A DNA stretch of 13,151 nt, taken from Candidatus Firestoneibacteriota bacterium. Lineage in GTDB: Bacteria > Oederibacteriota > JAAXVQ01. The stretch spans positions 1 through 13,151 of the forward strand of contig JAAXVQ010000017.1 of NCBI GenBank assembly GCA_013335425.1. The letters are read 5' to 3'. The translations under genes and the position numbers were made by a program. Under the pieces are notes generated by a model, which was given only the letters and a program-made list of their open reading frames with translations, made no database searches and was not told where the DNA came from. Below, one piece after another: positions 6,872 through 12,853 of the stretch. Position 1 is the first letter of the stretch, and each line of letters opens with the position of its first letter.

Positions 6872-7267
6872 ATGAGTGCCATCCGATTGGACCGCAAGGG
6901 CATCACCATGCTGGGGTACGGGATCGTGGATGTGGAGATTACGCGCAACAACGTTTGGCGCGCGGTGATTGAACCCGTGCTCGACGGGCAATATACGCTC
7001 AAGCTCAAGGATTTGATCAACAAAGTAATCCAGGAACCGGAAGCGCGCGACATTTATCAGGAGATTTTGAACTACAAGTGGCTACAGACCGAGAACTTGG
7101 TCAACGAGGGCCAGCTCGAAGAAGGGTCCTCGCTGACGCTTCAGGTCGCAGCCAAGGAGTGGATGGAAAAGCATTACCCGGATTGGAAAGCGGCCCGGCC
7201 GACATTGCGGGAGGTCACGGACCACGACGAGAACGTGTCGGCCCCCGGGGAGGAAGAACGGAGATGA
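6872..7267 (+). CDS. Uncharacterised 131-aa protein embedded in the DAP cluster
   Basis: I do not recognise the family. The ATG at 6872 has AGGTGG five bases upstream. An in-frame GTG at 6863 lies inside that Shine-Dalgarno site and is unlikely. The 131-aa product is soluble-looking, with no signal peptide or membrane segment. Residues 10-40 (GITMLGYGIVDVEITRNNVWRAVI) could form strands. The middle (LKLKDLINKVIQEPEARDIYQEILNY, in two parts) looks helical. Residues 112-131 form a charged, probably disordered tail rich in Asp and Glu. There are no cysteines and no catalytic motif I can name. It starts 31 bases after dapB, and its TGA overlaps the dapL ATG in an ATGA junction, so it is translated together with dapL. 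Codon use looks like its neighbours. A role tied to the DAP/lysine enzymes is inferred from position only. Confidence 0.85.
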   Translation: MSAIRLDRKGITMLGYGIVDVEITRNNVWRAVIEPVLDGQYTLKLKDLINKVIQEPEARDIYQEILNYKWLQTENLVNEGQLEEGSSLTLQVAAKEWMEKHYPDWKAARPTLREVTDHDENVSAPGEEERR

Positions 7268-8427
7268 ATTTTACCCAGCCTGACCGACTGCGGGTGTTGC
7301 CGCCCTATTTGTTTGTGGAAATCGACCGGAAGAAAAAAGAGGCTATCGCCAGCGGTGTGGATGTGATTGATTTGGGCGTGGGGGATCCGGACTTGCCCAC
7401 TCCGGCGCCGATTTTGCAGGCGTTAAAACAGGCGGCCGACGATCCCGCCAACCATGTCTACCCGTTCGGCCGGGGGAGCAAGGCTTTTTTGCAGGCTGTG
7501 TCGCGCTGGTTTGAACGTCGTTTCAATGGTGGCTTGGACGCCGGCAGTGAGATCGTATGCCTGATTGGCTCCAAAGAAGGCATAGGTCACGCACCTTTGG
7601 CCTTGGTAAACCCCGGTGACGTGGTGTTGATTCCCGAACCCGGTTATCCCGCCTATTTGGCGGGAACGGTCTTCGCCGGCGCCGAACCGGTTTTTTTGCC
7701 CTTGCTGGCCAAGAACGGCTATAAGCCTGATTTGAAAAACCTCCCGGTGGACGTGTTGCGTCGGGCCAAGGTGTTGTTCCTCAATTACCCCAACAATCCC
7801 ACGGGTGCTTGCGTGGATTTGGCATATTTTGAAGAAGTCGTTGCCTGGTGCCGCCGGCATGAAATAATCCTGGCCCACGACATGGCCTATTCGGAACTCT
7901 ACTACGGCAGCACGCCGCCGCCTTCGGTGCTGCAGGTTAAGGGCGCCAAAGAAGTGGCTATCGAGTTTCACAGTTTTTCCAAGACGTTTTCCATGACCGG
8001 TTGGCGTTTGGGGTTTGCCGCCGGGCGCAAGGAATTGGTCGACTCGCTCGCGCTGCTTAAAGGCAACCTGGATTCCGGAACGGTTTCCGCTGTGCAAGTG
8101 GCGGGTATTGCGGCCCTCGACGCGGCCGAGACCCTGGTGCCCCCCATTGTGCAGGTTTATCGTACGCGCCGGGATTTGTTCGTGAAGGGTCTGCAGCAGG
8201 CGGGGTTTGCGGCCACGGCCCCCGAAGCGGCACTTTACGTCTGGTGCCCGGTGCCGGCCGGCATGAACTCCACAACTTTCGCCACGCGGCTTTTGGAAGA
8301 AGCGCATGTGGTTGCCACCCCGGGTATGGGTTTTGGTCCTTCGGGGGAAGGATTTGTGCGTTTTTCCCTGACCTCGCCTGAGGCGCGTTTGGCCGAAGCG
8401 GTCCGGCGCATGCAGGCCATCCGATAG
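7264..8427 (+). CDS. dapL: LL-diaminopimelate aminotransferase (DapL-type class I/II aminotransferase)
   Basis: DapL transfers an amino group from glutamate directly to tetrahydrodipicolinate, giving LL-DAP and bypassing the DapD-DapC-DapE acyl route. The ATG at 7264 overlaps the previous stop. The product is 387 aa, typical of this fold. Visible landmarks are DLGVGDPDLPTP (36-47), YPFGRGSK (66-73), GSKEGIGHAPLAL (102-114), EPGYPAY (125-131), NYPNNPTGA (174-182) with N177, HDMAYSELYY (205-214) with D206 and Y209, and the PLP lysine K240 in SFSKTFSMTGWRLG. The 'GSKEGI' and 'FSKTFSMTGWR' patterns fit DapL and related aspartate-type aminotransferases. The assignment rests on the fold plus its place with dapA, dapB and dapF and no acyl-pathway genes nearby. 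Another aminotransferase specificity is possible, but less likely. Confidence 0.88.
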   Translation: MNFTQPDRLRVLPPYLFVEIDRKKKEAIASGVDVIDLGVGDPDLPTPAPILQALKQAADDPANHVYPFGRGSKAFLQAVSRWFERRFNGGLDAGSEIVCLIGSKEGIGHAPLALVNPGDVVLIPEPGYPAYLAGTVFAGAEPVFLPLLAKNGYKPDLKNLPVDVLRRAKVLFLNYPNNPTGACVDLAYFEEVVAWCRRHEIILAHDMAYSELYYGSTPPPSVLQVKGAKEVAIEFHSFSKTFSMTGWRLGFAAGRKELVDSLALLKGNLDSGTVSAVQVAGIAALDAAETLVPPIVQVYRTRRDLFVKGLQQAGFAATAPEAALYVWCPVPAGMNSTTFATRLLEEAHVVATPGMGFGPSGEGFVRFSLTSPEARLAEAVRRMQAIR

Positions 8428-8442
8428 GTAGGTAAGTAAGAC

Positions 8443-8498
8443 AGAAAATAGAGAGTAGAGAGTAGAAAATAGACAGCAGAGAAAAGAGAGTAGAGAGA
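8443..8498 (+). repeat. Eight-copy 7-bp tandem repeat in the dapL-folK spacer
   Basis: From 8443 the sequence divides without gaps into eight heptamers that all begin AGA: AGAAAAT, AGAGAGT, AGAGAGT, AGAAAAT, AGACAGC, AGAGAAA, AGAGAGT, AGAGAGA. The consensus is AGAGAGT. The + strand is almost purely A/G apart from the last base of most units. The array fills most of the 76-base spacer and its last unit merges with the folK ribosome binding site (GAGAGG, 8495-8500). The stretch just before it (8425-8440) also reads as four-base units, TAGG twice and TAAG twice, starting with the dapL stop codon. Confidence 0.9.
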
Positions 8499-8503
8499 GG
8501 CTG

Positions 8504-9007
8504 ATGGTTAGGGCTTATCTGGGCTTGGGGGCCAACCTGGGAGATCCGCGGGCACAGTTGGCCGGCGCGGTGGCCGGCTTGAACCGGGAACCGGGTATCC
8601 GTGTGGTGGCCGTGTCCTCGCTCTATGGGTCCCATCCGGAGAGCGGGGCCGCGCAGCCGGATTATGTCAATGCGGTGGCGGACGTGGACACTGACTTATC
8701 CGCCCGTGCATTGTTGGCTGTGGGACGGCGCCTGGAAATTGCAGCCGGCCGCCGCGGGGAGCGTAATGACCCTCGCGAATTGGACCTGGATTTGTTATTA
8801 TATGGGGACGAGATTTGGCGGCAAACGGACCTGACCGTACCCCATCCCCGGATGGATCGGCGGGCGTTTGTGTTGGTGCCTTTGGCGGAAATCGCCCCCG
8901 AGGTGCGCCACCCCGTCAACGGCAAGACCGCGGCGGAAATGGCCGCGGAAGTTCCCGGTCAGGCGGTTTGGCGCTTGGCTGCCGGGTCCGAATGGGCGAA
9001 ACTTTGA
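8504..9007 (+). CDS. folK: 2-amino-4-hydroxy-6-hydroxymethyldihydropteridine diphosphokinase
   Basis: FolK (HPPK) moves pyrophosphate from ATP to hydroxymethyldihydropterin, activating it for folate synthesis. The 167-aa protein, normal in length, has LGLGANLGD (6-14), the YGSHPES...QPDYVNAV segment (41-58), the signature ERNDPRELDLDLLLYG (86-101) with the Mg-binding D94 and D96, and PHPRMDRRAFVLVPLAEIAPE. In the signature the Trp usually found before xPR is Asn, while the Arg residues and both Asp are kept. The ribosome binding site is supplied by the end of the heptamer array. The gene stands ten bases before the deoxynucleoside kinase gene, a folK neighbour in many bacteria. With folC it gives two folate genes in this window. 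Confidence 0.95.
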   Translation: MVRAYLGLGANLGDPRAQLAGAVAGLNREPGIRVVAVSSLYGSHPESGAAQPDYVNAVADVDTDLSARALLAVGRRLEIAAGRRGERNDPRELDLDLLLYGDEIWRQTDLTVPHPRMDRRAFVLVPLAEIAPEVRHPVNGKTAAEMAAEVPGQAVWRLAAGSEWAKL

Positions 9008-9017
9008 GGTGACGAAC

Positions 9018-9662
9018 GTGGATGGCAGCCGGTACATCGCGGTGGAAGGCGTTTTGGGCGTGGGCAAGACCAGCTTGTGCGAACAGTTGGCCAAAGCCTT
9101 CAACGCGCGCCTGGTCCTGGAAGCCACCGAAGAAAATCCCTTCCTGGAAAAATTTTACAAAGATATGCGCGGGAACGCTTTTCCCGCACAAATTTTCTTC
9201 CTGCTTTCCCGCTACCGGCAGCAGATGGAAATCGCCCAAGGGGACTTGTTCCGCCGCAACCTGATCTGCGATTATCTTTTTGCCAAGGACCGGATTTTTG
9301 CCTACCTGAACCTGGAAGAAAACGAACTCAACCTCTACGAGCGCCTCTGTGGGCTTTTGCGCGAACAGGTCGTCAAACCCGACTTGGTCATCTACCTGCA
9401 GGCCTCCACCGAAGTGCTGCAGCAGCGCCTGGGAAAACGGGGGCGGGTGTTTGAAAAAGGCCTGCACCGCGATTACTTGGAACGGTTGAACCAGGCCTAC
9501 AACTATTATTTTTTTCATTATCAAGAGACGCCGCTGTTGGTGGTCAACACCAATGACATTGATTTTGTCCACAGCGCCGAAGATTTGCAGGATCTGATCG
9601 CCTATATCCGCACCATGGGCAAAGGCACGCAGTATTACAAACCCAGCGGGCACGAGGGGTAA
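9018..9662 (+). CDS. Deoxynucleoside kinase (deoxyadenosine/deoxyguanosine kinase family)
   Basis: This enzyme phosphorylates deoxynucleosides with ATP for DNA-precursor salvage. The GTG at 9018, with AGGTGA five bases upstream, gives 214 aa, typical of the bacterial dNK family. It has the P-loop GVLGVGKT (11-18), LEATEENPFLEKFYKD (34-49, substrate pocket), the family segment CDYLFAKDRIFA (84-95), PDLVIYLQAS (121-130), the Arg-rich lid RLGKRGRVFE (137-146), and YNYYFFHY...LLVVNTNDIDFV. The last stretch is characteristic of dGK/dAK-type proteins. Base specificity cannot be read from sequence, so no symbol is given. An in-frame GTG at 9009 is an alternative start adding three residues. The gap to panB is three bases. 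Confidence 0.92.
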   Translation: MDGSRYIAVEGVLGVGKTSLCEQLAKAFNARLVLEATEENPFLEKFYKDMRGNAFPAQIFFLLSRYRQQMEIAQGDLFRRNLICDYLFAKDRIFAYLNLEENELNLYERLCGLLREQVVKPDLVIYLQASTEVLQQRLGKRGRVFEKGLHRDYLERLNQAYNYYFFHYQETPLLVVNTNDIDFVHSAEDLQDLIAYIRTMGKGTQYYKPSGHEG

Positions 9663-9665
9663 GCC

Positions 9666-10511
9666 ATGATTACGCTGCGCCAACTGGCGCATTGGAAGGC
9701 CACCGGTCAGAAATTCGCGGTCTTAACGGCGTATGACTACACCTTTGCCAAACTCGTGGCTGCCGCCGGCGTGCCGGTGATTTTGGTCGGGGATTCCCTG
9801 GGACAGGTGATGCTGGGGTATCCCTCGACGCAGCCGGTGACCCTGGAAGAGATGATCCACCACACGCGCGCCGTAATGCGCGGGGCCGGAACCACCCTGG
9901 TGGTGGCGGACATGCCCTTTATGTCCTATCAGGTTTCGGTGGAAGACGCTCTGCGCAATGCCGGGCGCCTGGTCAAGGAAGGCGGCGCCCAGGCCGTCAA
10001 GTTGGAGGGCGGCGCGGACTTTGCCGAGGTGATCCGGGCCATCGTGCGCGCCGGCATACCGGTCATGGCGCATATCGGCCTGCGTCCGCAATCCGTTCAT
10101 CAACACGGCTACCGCACCCAGGCCACGGACGCTGCCGGGCGCAGACAATTGCTGCTCGATGCCAAGGCCGTGGAAAAAGCCGGGGCATTTGCCGTGGTCG
10201 TGGAAAAAGCCGAGGCGTCGGCCACCGGAGCGGTCACGCGCGCTTTGCATATACCGGTCATCGGCTGCGGCTCGGGGCCGGACTGCGACGCGCAGGTGCT
10301 GGTCACTTACGATGTCCTGGGCTTGTTTCCTGATTTTACCCCGTCTTTTGTCAAGCAATACGCCCGCTTGGGTGACGCCGCCCGCATCGCGCTCTCGGCC
10401 TTTGACGCGGACGTGCGCACCGGCAAGTTCCCGGCCAAGACGCCCGCGCCTGCCGTGTCCACAAAGGACAGCCGGGGAAATGGGAAGCGTAAGAAAGGCA
10501 GACTTTCGTGA
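9666..10511 (+). CDS. panB: 3-methyl-2-oxobutanoate hydroxymethyltransferase
   Basis: PanB transfers a hydroxymethyl group from 5,10-methylene-tetrahydrofolate to 2-oxoisovalerate, the first step to pantothenate and CoA. The 281-aa protein has the metal-binding D43 (VGDSLGQVMLGY) and D82 (VADMPFMSY), K112 and E114 in VKLEGG, the AHIGLRPQSVHQHGY block (135-149), the catalytic Glu E180 in VVVEKAEA, and the end motif IPVIGCGSGPDCDAQVLV. The last reads IGCGSG where IGIGAG is most common. A positively charged tail of about 15 residues (KDSRGNGKRKKGRLS) follows the barrel. GAGGGGT upstream is the ribosome binding site. Its stop overlaps panC's GTG in a GTGA junction. Confidence 0.97.
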   Translation: MITLRQLAHWKATGQKFAVLTAYDYTFAKLVAAAGVPVILVGDSLGQVMLGYPSTQPVTLEEMIHHTRAVMRGAGTTLVVADMPFMSYQVSVEDALRNAGRLVKEGGAQAVKLEGGADFAEVIRAIVRAGIPVMAHIGLRPQSVHQHGYRTQATDAAGRRQLLLDAKAVEKAGAFAVVVEKAEASATGAVTRALHIPVIGCGSGPDCDAQVLVTYDVLGLFPDFTPSFVKQYARLGDAARIALSAFDADVRTGKFPAKTPAPAVSTKDSRGNGKRKKGRLS

Positions 10512-11368
10512 AAACCGTAACCACCGTAAAGGAAATGCGCGCCCTGACCGAACGCTGGCGGCGAAACGGCAAGACCGTTGCCTTGGTTCCCACCATGGGT
10601 GCCCTGCATGACGGACACGTGAGCCTGATCAAGGCCGCCCGCGCTGCCGCCCAACGCCTGGTGGTGAGCGCCTTTGTGAACCCCACCCAGTTCGGGCCCG
10701 GGGAAGACCTCGACAAATATCCGCGCGACTTAAAACGCGACGCCCGTCTGGCGGCCAATGAAAAAGCCGATGTGCTTTTCGCCCCCGCGTCCGAAGAAAT
10801 ATATCCGGCCGGGTTCGACACCACCGTGACCGTCGGTACGGCGTTGACGCAGACCATGTGCGGGCTTGCGCGCCCCCACCATTTTCAGGGCGTGACCACG
10901 GTGGTGGCCAAGTTGCTGGCGATCATTCGTCCCCACCAGGCGTTTTTCGGTCAGAAGGATTATCAGCAGACGCTGGTGGTCAAGCGCCTGGCCGCGGATT
11001 TGAACACGGGCTGCGAGATCGTCGTGCTCCCGACCGTGCGGGAAGCCGACGGTTTGGCCAAAAGTTCGCGCAACACGTTTTTGTCCGAAGAAGACCGGCG
11101 GGTGGCGGGGGCGATTTATCAGGCCCTGAAGCTGGCCGAGGGCATGTTGCAGGTGGGGGAGCGCCACCCCAAGGAATTGCTCGAGGCTGTGCGCAAGCGT
11201 CTGAAGTCCGAGCCCAAGTTGGATCTGGAGTACGTGGTGGCCAAAAACGCCGACACGCTGGAAGATGTGTTGATTCTTTCCGGACGGGTGTTGGTGGCGG
11301 TAGCCGTCCATCTGGGCGCGACGCGCCTGATCGACAACGTGATCGTGGACGTACCCTCGGGGAGCTGA
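10508..11368 (+). CDS. panC: Pantothenate synthetase (pantoate--beta-alanine ligase)
   Basis: PanC activates pantoate with ATP and joins it to beta-alanine, forming pantothenate. The 286-aa protein has the nucleotidyltransferase motifs VPTMGALHDGH (27-37, the HxGH site at 34-37), SAFVNPTQFGPGEDLDKYPRD (54-74 in two parts), HHFQGVTTVVAKL (124-136), FGQKDYQQ (147-154) and EADGLAKSSRN (179-189), the KMSKS-like loop. The loop has Lys where Met is usual in PanC, bringing it closer to the classical KMSKS pattern. It starts with GTG overlapping the panB stop, which means translational coupling, and ends six bases before panD. Confidence 0.97.
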   Translation: MKTVTTVKEMRALTERWRRNGKTVALVPTMGALHDGHVSLIKAARAAAQRLVVSAFVNPTQFGPGEDLDKYPRDLKRDARLAANEKADVLFAPASEEIYPAGFDTTVTVGTALTQTMCGLARPHHFQGVTTVVAKLLAIIRPHQAFFGQKDYQQTLVVKRLAADLNTGCEIVVLPTVREADGLAKSSRNTFLSEEDRRVAGAIYQALKLAEGMLQVGERHPKELLEAVRKRLKSEPKLDLEYVVAKNADTLEDVLILSGRVLVAVAVHLGATRLIDNVIVDVPSGS

Positions 11369-11374
11369 GCAACC

Positions 11375-11788
11375 ATGCGTCGCAGCCTGTTGAAATCCAA
11401 AATTCACCGCGCCAATGTCACGGGCGCGCATTTGAACTACATGGGCAGCATCACGGTGGATCGCGACCTGTTGTTGGCCTCCAACCTGCTGCCCTATGAA
11501 CATGTGCACGTTTTAAACCTGGACAACGGCGCCCGCGTGGAAACCTACACCATCGCCGGCCGGGCCGGTTCAGGGCAGATCCGCATCAACGGCGCCGCCG
11601 CACGATTTTTTTCCAAACATGACCGCGTGATTATTTTGGCCTATGCGGAAGTGGAAGACGCCGAGTTGGCTGACTTTCATCCCCGGGTGGTTTTCGTGGA
11701 CAAGCAGAACAAGATCACGGAAATTCGCGTGGACTCGGTGAAACCCTACCCGAAACTCCCGGCCGGGCACAAAGGCAAACCCGTATGA
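11375..11788 (+). CDS. panD: Aspartate 1-decarboxylase proenzyme
   Basis: PanD decarboxylates aspartate to beta-alanine, the second substrate of PanC. It is a pyruvoyl enzyme made as a proenzyme that cleaves itself between Gly24 and Ser25. Here NYMGSITVD places G24-S25 at exactly those positions, with K9 and H11 in LKSKIHRA before them and R54 and the GAAAR segment (70-74) after. The protein is 137 aa, slightly longer than the E. coli enzyme because of a Lys/Pro-containing tail. GGGGAG ten bases upstream of the ATG at 11375 is the ribosome binding site. The stop overlaps nadA's ATG by four bases. The panB-panC-panD order makes a complete set except for ketopantoate reductase, which is not in the window. 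Confidence 0.97.
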   Translation: MRRSLLKSKIHRANVTGAHLNYMGSITVDRDLLLASNLLPYEHVHVLNLDNGARVETYTIAGRAGSGQIRINGAAARFFSKHDRVIILAYAEVEDAELADFHPRVVFVDKQNKITEIRVDSVKPYPKLPAGHKGKPV

Positions 11789-12720
11789 AGCCCGCGCCCC
11801 CGGCAACTGTCGAAACCTTGGACCAAGCCCGCGCACGCTTGCAGCTTTGGAAGGAAAAACGCGGGGCTGTTATTTTGGCGCACAATTATCAAATCGACGA
11901 AGTTCAGGACGCGGCCGATTACACCGGCGACTCCCTGGAACTTTCCCGTTTGGCGGCCAAGACCACGGCGCCGGTGATCGTGTTCGCGGGCGTGCAGTTC
12001 ATGGCCGAAAGCGCCAAGATTTTGTCCCCGGAAAAAACCGTGCTCTTGCCCGTGCGCGAGGCCGGCTGCCCCATGGCCGACACGGTCACGGCCGAGGACG
12101 TGCGCCGCGCGCGGCAGCAACACCCCCAGGCGGCGGTGGTGGCTTACGTGAATTCCTCGGCCGAGGTCAAGGCCGAAGTCGACGTTTGCTGCACCTCGGC
12201 CAATGCCGTGCAGATCGTCAACGCCTTGACGCAGGACGAAGTCATTTTCGTGCCCGATAAAAATCTGGCCGACTGGGTGGCCCGGCACACCTCCAAGCGC
12301 ATTATCCCCTGGGCCGGGAGTTGCTGCGTGCACAACGATCTGCACCTCAAGGAAGTGACCCGCGCGCGGGCAGAGCATCCGCAGGCGGCCCTGCTGGCGC
12401 ACCCCGAGTGCCGTCCCGAGGTCTGCGCCCAGGCGCAGGCGGTTTTGTCCACCTCGGGCATGCTTAAGTTCGTGAAAACCGACCCGGGAAGCGAATACCT
12501 CATCGGCACCGAAGTGGGCCTGCTCCACCGCCTGCGGCAGGAAAACCCGACCAAGACATTCTACCCGGTCTCCGCGGCCATGGTCTGCCGGTCCATGAAA
12601 CTGACCACGCTCTCCCATGTCGCCGACGCCTTGGAGTTCAACCAACACGCCATTGAAGTCCCCGAACCCGTGCGCGCGCGCGCGGCCCACGCCCTCGAAG
12701 CCATGCTGCAACTGGTTTAA
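11785..12720 (+). CDS. nadA: Quinolinate synthase
   Basis: NadA is the oxygen-sensitive [4Fe-4S] enzyme that condenses iminoaspartate with dihydroxyacetone phosphate to quinolinate, the precursor of NAD. The 311-aa product contains LAHNYQIDEVQDAADYTGDS (31-50), FAGVQFMAESAKIL (67-80), the three cluster-ligand cysteines C95 (EAGCPMAD), C209 (HPEC) and C268 (AAMVCRSMKL), and YVNSSAEVKAEVDVCCTSANAV (121-142, in two parts). Length fits the shorter bacterial class. No partner that makes iminoaspartate (NadB or aspartate dehydrogenase) and no nadC are in the window. It is the last gene of the block and overlaps panD by four bases, tying two aspartate-consuming steps together. Confidence 0.96.
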   Translation: MKPAPPATVETLDQARARLQLWKEKRGAVILAHNYQIDEVQDAADYTGDSLELSRLAAKTTAPVIVFAGVQFMAESAKILSPEKTVLLPVREAGCPMADTVTAEDVRRARQQHPQAAVVAYVNSSAEVKAEVDVCCTSANAVQIVNALTQDEVIFVPDKNLADWVARHTSKRIIPWAGSCCVHNDLHLKEVTRARAEHPQAALLAHPECRPEVCAQAQAVLSTSGMLKFVKTDPGSEYLIGTEVGLLHRLRQENPTKTFYPVSAAMVCRSMKLTTLSHVADALEFNQHAIEVPEPVRARAAHALEAMLQLV

Positions 12721-12766
12721 ACCTTTTTTAGCCTCTCTTCTGATTTCGGCTTTATTTCAACCTGTC

Positions 12767-12794
12767 TTGCTTTTTAAATGTCGGATGATATACT
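12767..12794 (+). promoter_or_regulatory. Plausible promoter for the exported protein at the right edge
   Basis: TTGCTT (12767-12772, 3/6 match to -35) and TATACT (12789-12794, 5/6 match to -10) are separated by 16 bases in an AT-rich spacer. Transcription would start near 12801, about 53 bases before the GTG at 12854. The -10 box lies within the left arm of the hairpin described separately. Confidence 0.5.
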
Positions 12795-12815
12795 TGTAAA
12801 TATATCATTTTTTTT
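12785..12815 (+). terminator. AT-rich hairpin with T-tract, possible nadA-side terminator
   Basis: ATGATATA (12785-12792) and TATATCAT (12801-12808) are exact reverse complements around an eight-base loop. Seven more T residues follow (12809-12815). The geometry is that of a Rho-independent terminator placed 65 bases after the nadA stop, but the stem has a single G-C pair and would be weak. Confidence 0.4.
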
Positions 12816-12843
12816 CACGCGTGCTATTTTGGCACATCTTTTC

Positions 12844-12848
12844 AGGAG
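12844..12848 (+). promoter_or_regulatory. Ribosome binding site fixing the GTG start at 12854
   Basis: AGGAG stands five bases before GTG 12854. A nearby ATG at 12852 is followed at once by TGA and cannot be used, so the GTG is the start. Confidence 0.7.
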
Positions 12849-12853
12849 TGAAT

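Noticed and set aside
7078..7263. N-terminal extension of dapL by 62 codons
   Set aside because: It would overlap the preceding gene and translates to Arg/Gly-rich sequence unlike aminotransferases. The ATG at 7264 gives a normal N-terminus and an ATGA coupling.
7423..8307. Long open frame on the minus strand opposite dapL
   Set aside because: Shadow frame. The + strand carries a complete aminotransferase in the same place.
8425..8498. Heptamer array as a CRISPR or structured RNA
   Set aside because: Units are 7 bp without spacers, and the strand is nearly all purine, so it cannot fold on itself. It is a simple tandem repeat.
8868..9017. N-terminal extension of the deoxynucleoside kinase into folK
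   Set aside because: The extra residues have no family resemblance. GTG 9018 has a good ribosome binding site and puts the P-loop at the usual distance from the start.
11746..12711. Long open frame on the minus strand opposite nadA (321 codons)
   Set aside because: It is the antisense shadow of a GC-rich gene. nadA on the + strand has all cluster cysteines and motifs, and the minus-strand translation is His/Gly/Arg-rich with no recognisable domain.
12714..12723. Palindrome GGTTTAAACC followed by T residues at the nadA stop
   Set aside because: It has no loop, so it cannot form a usable RNA hairpin. The T-run after it is probably chance AT-rich sequence.
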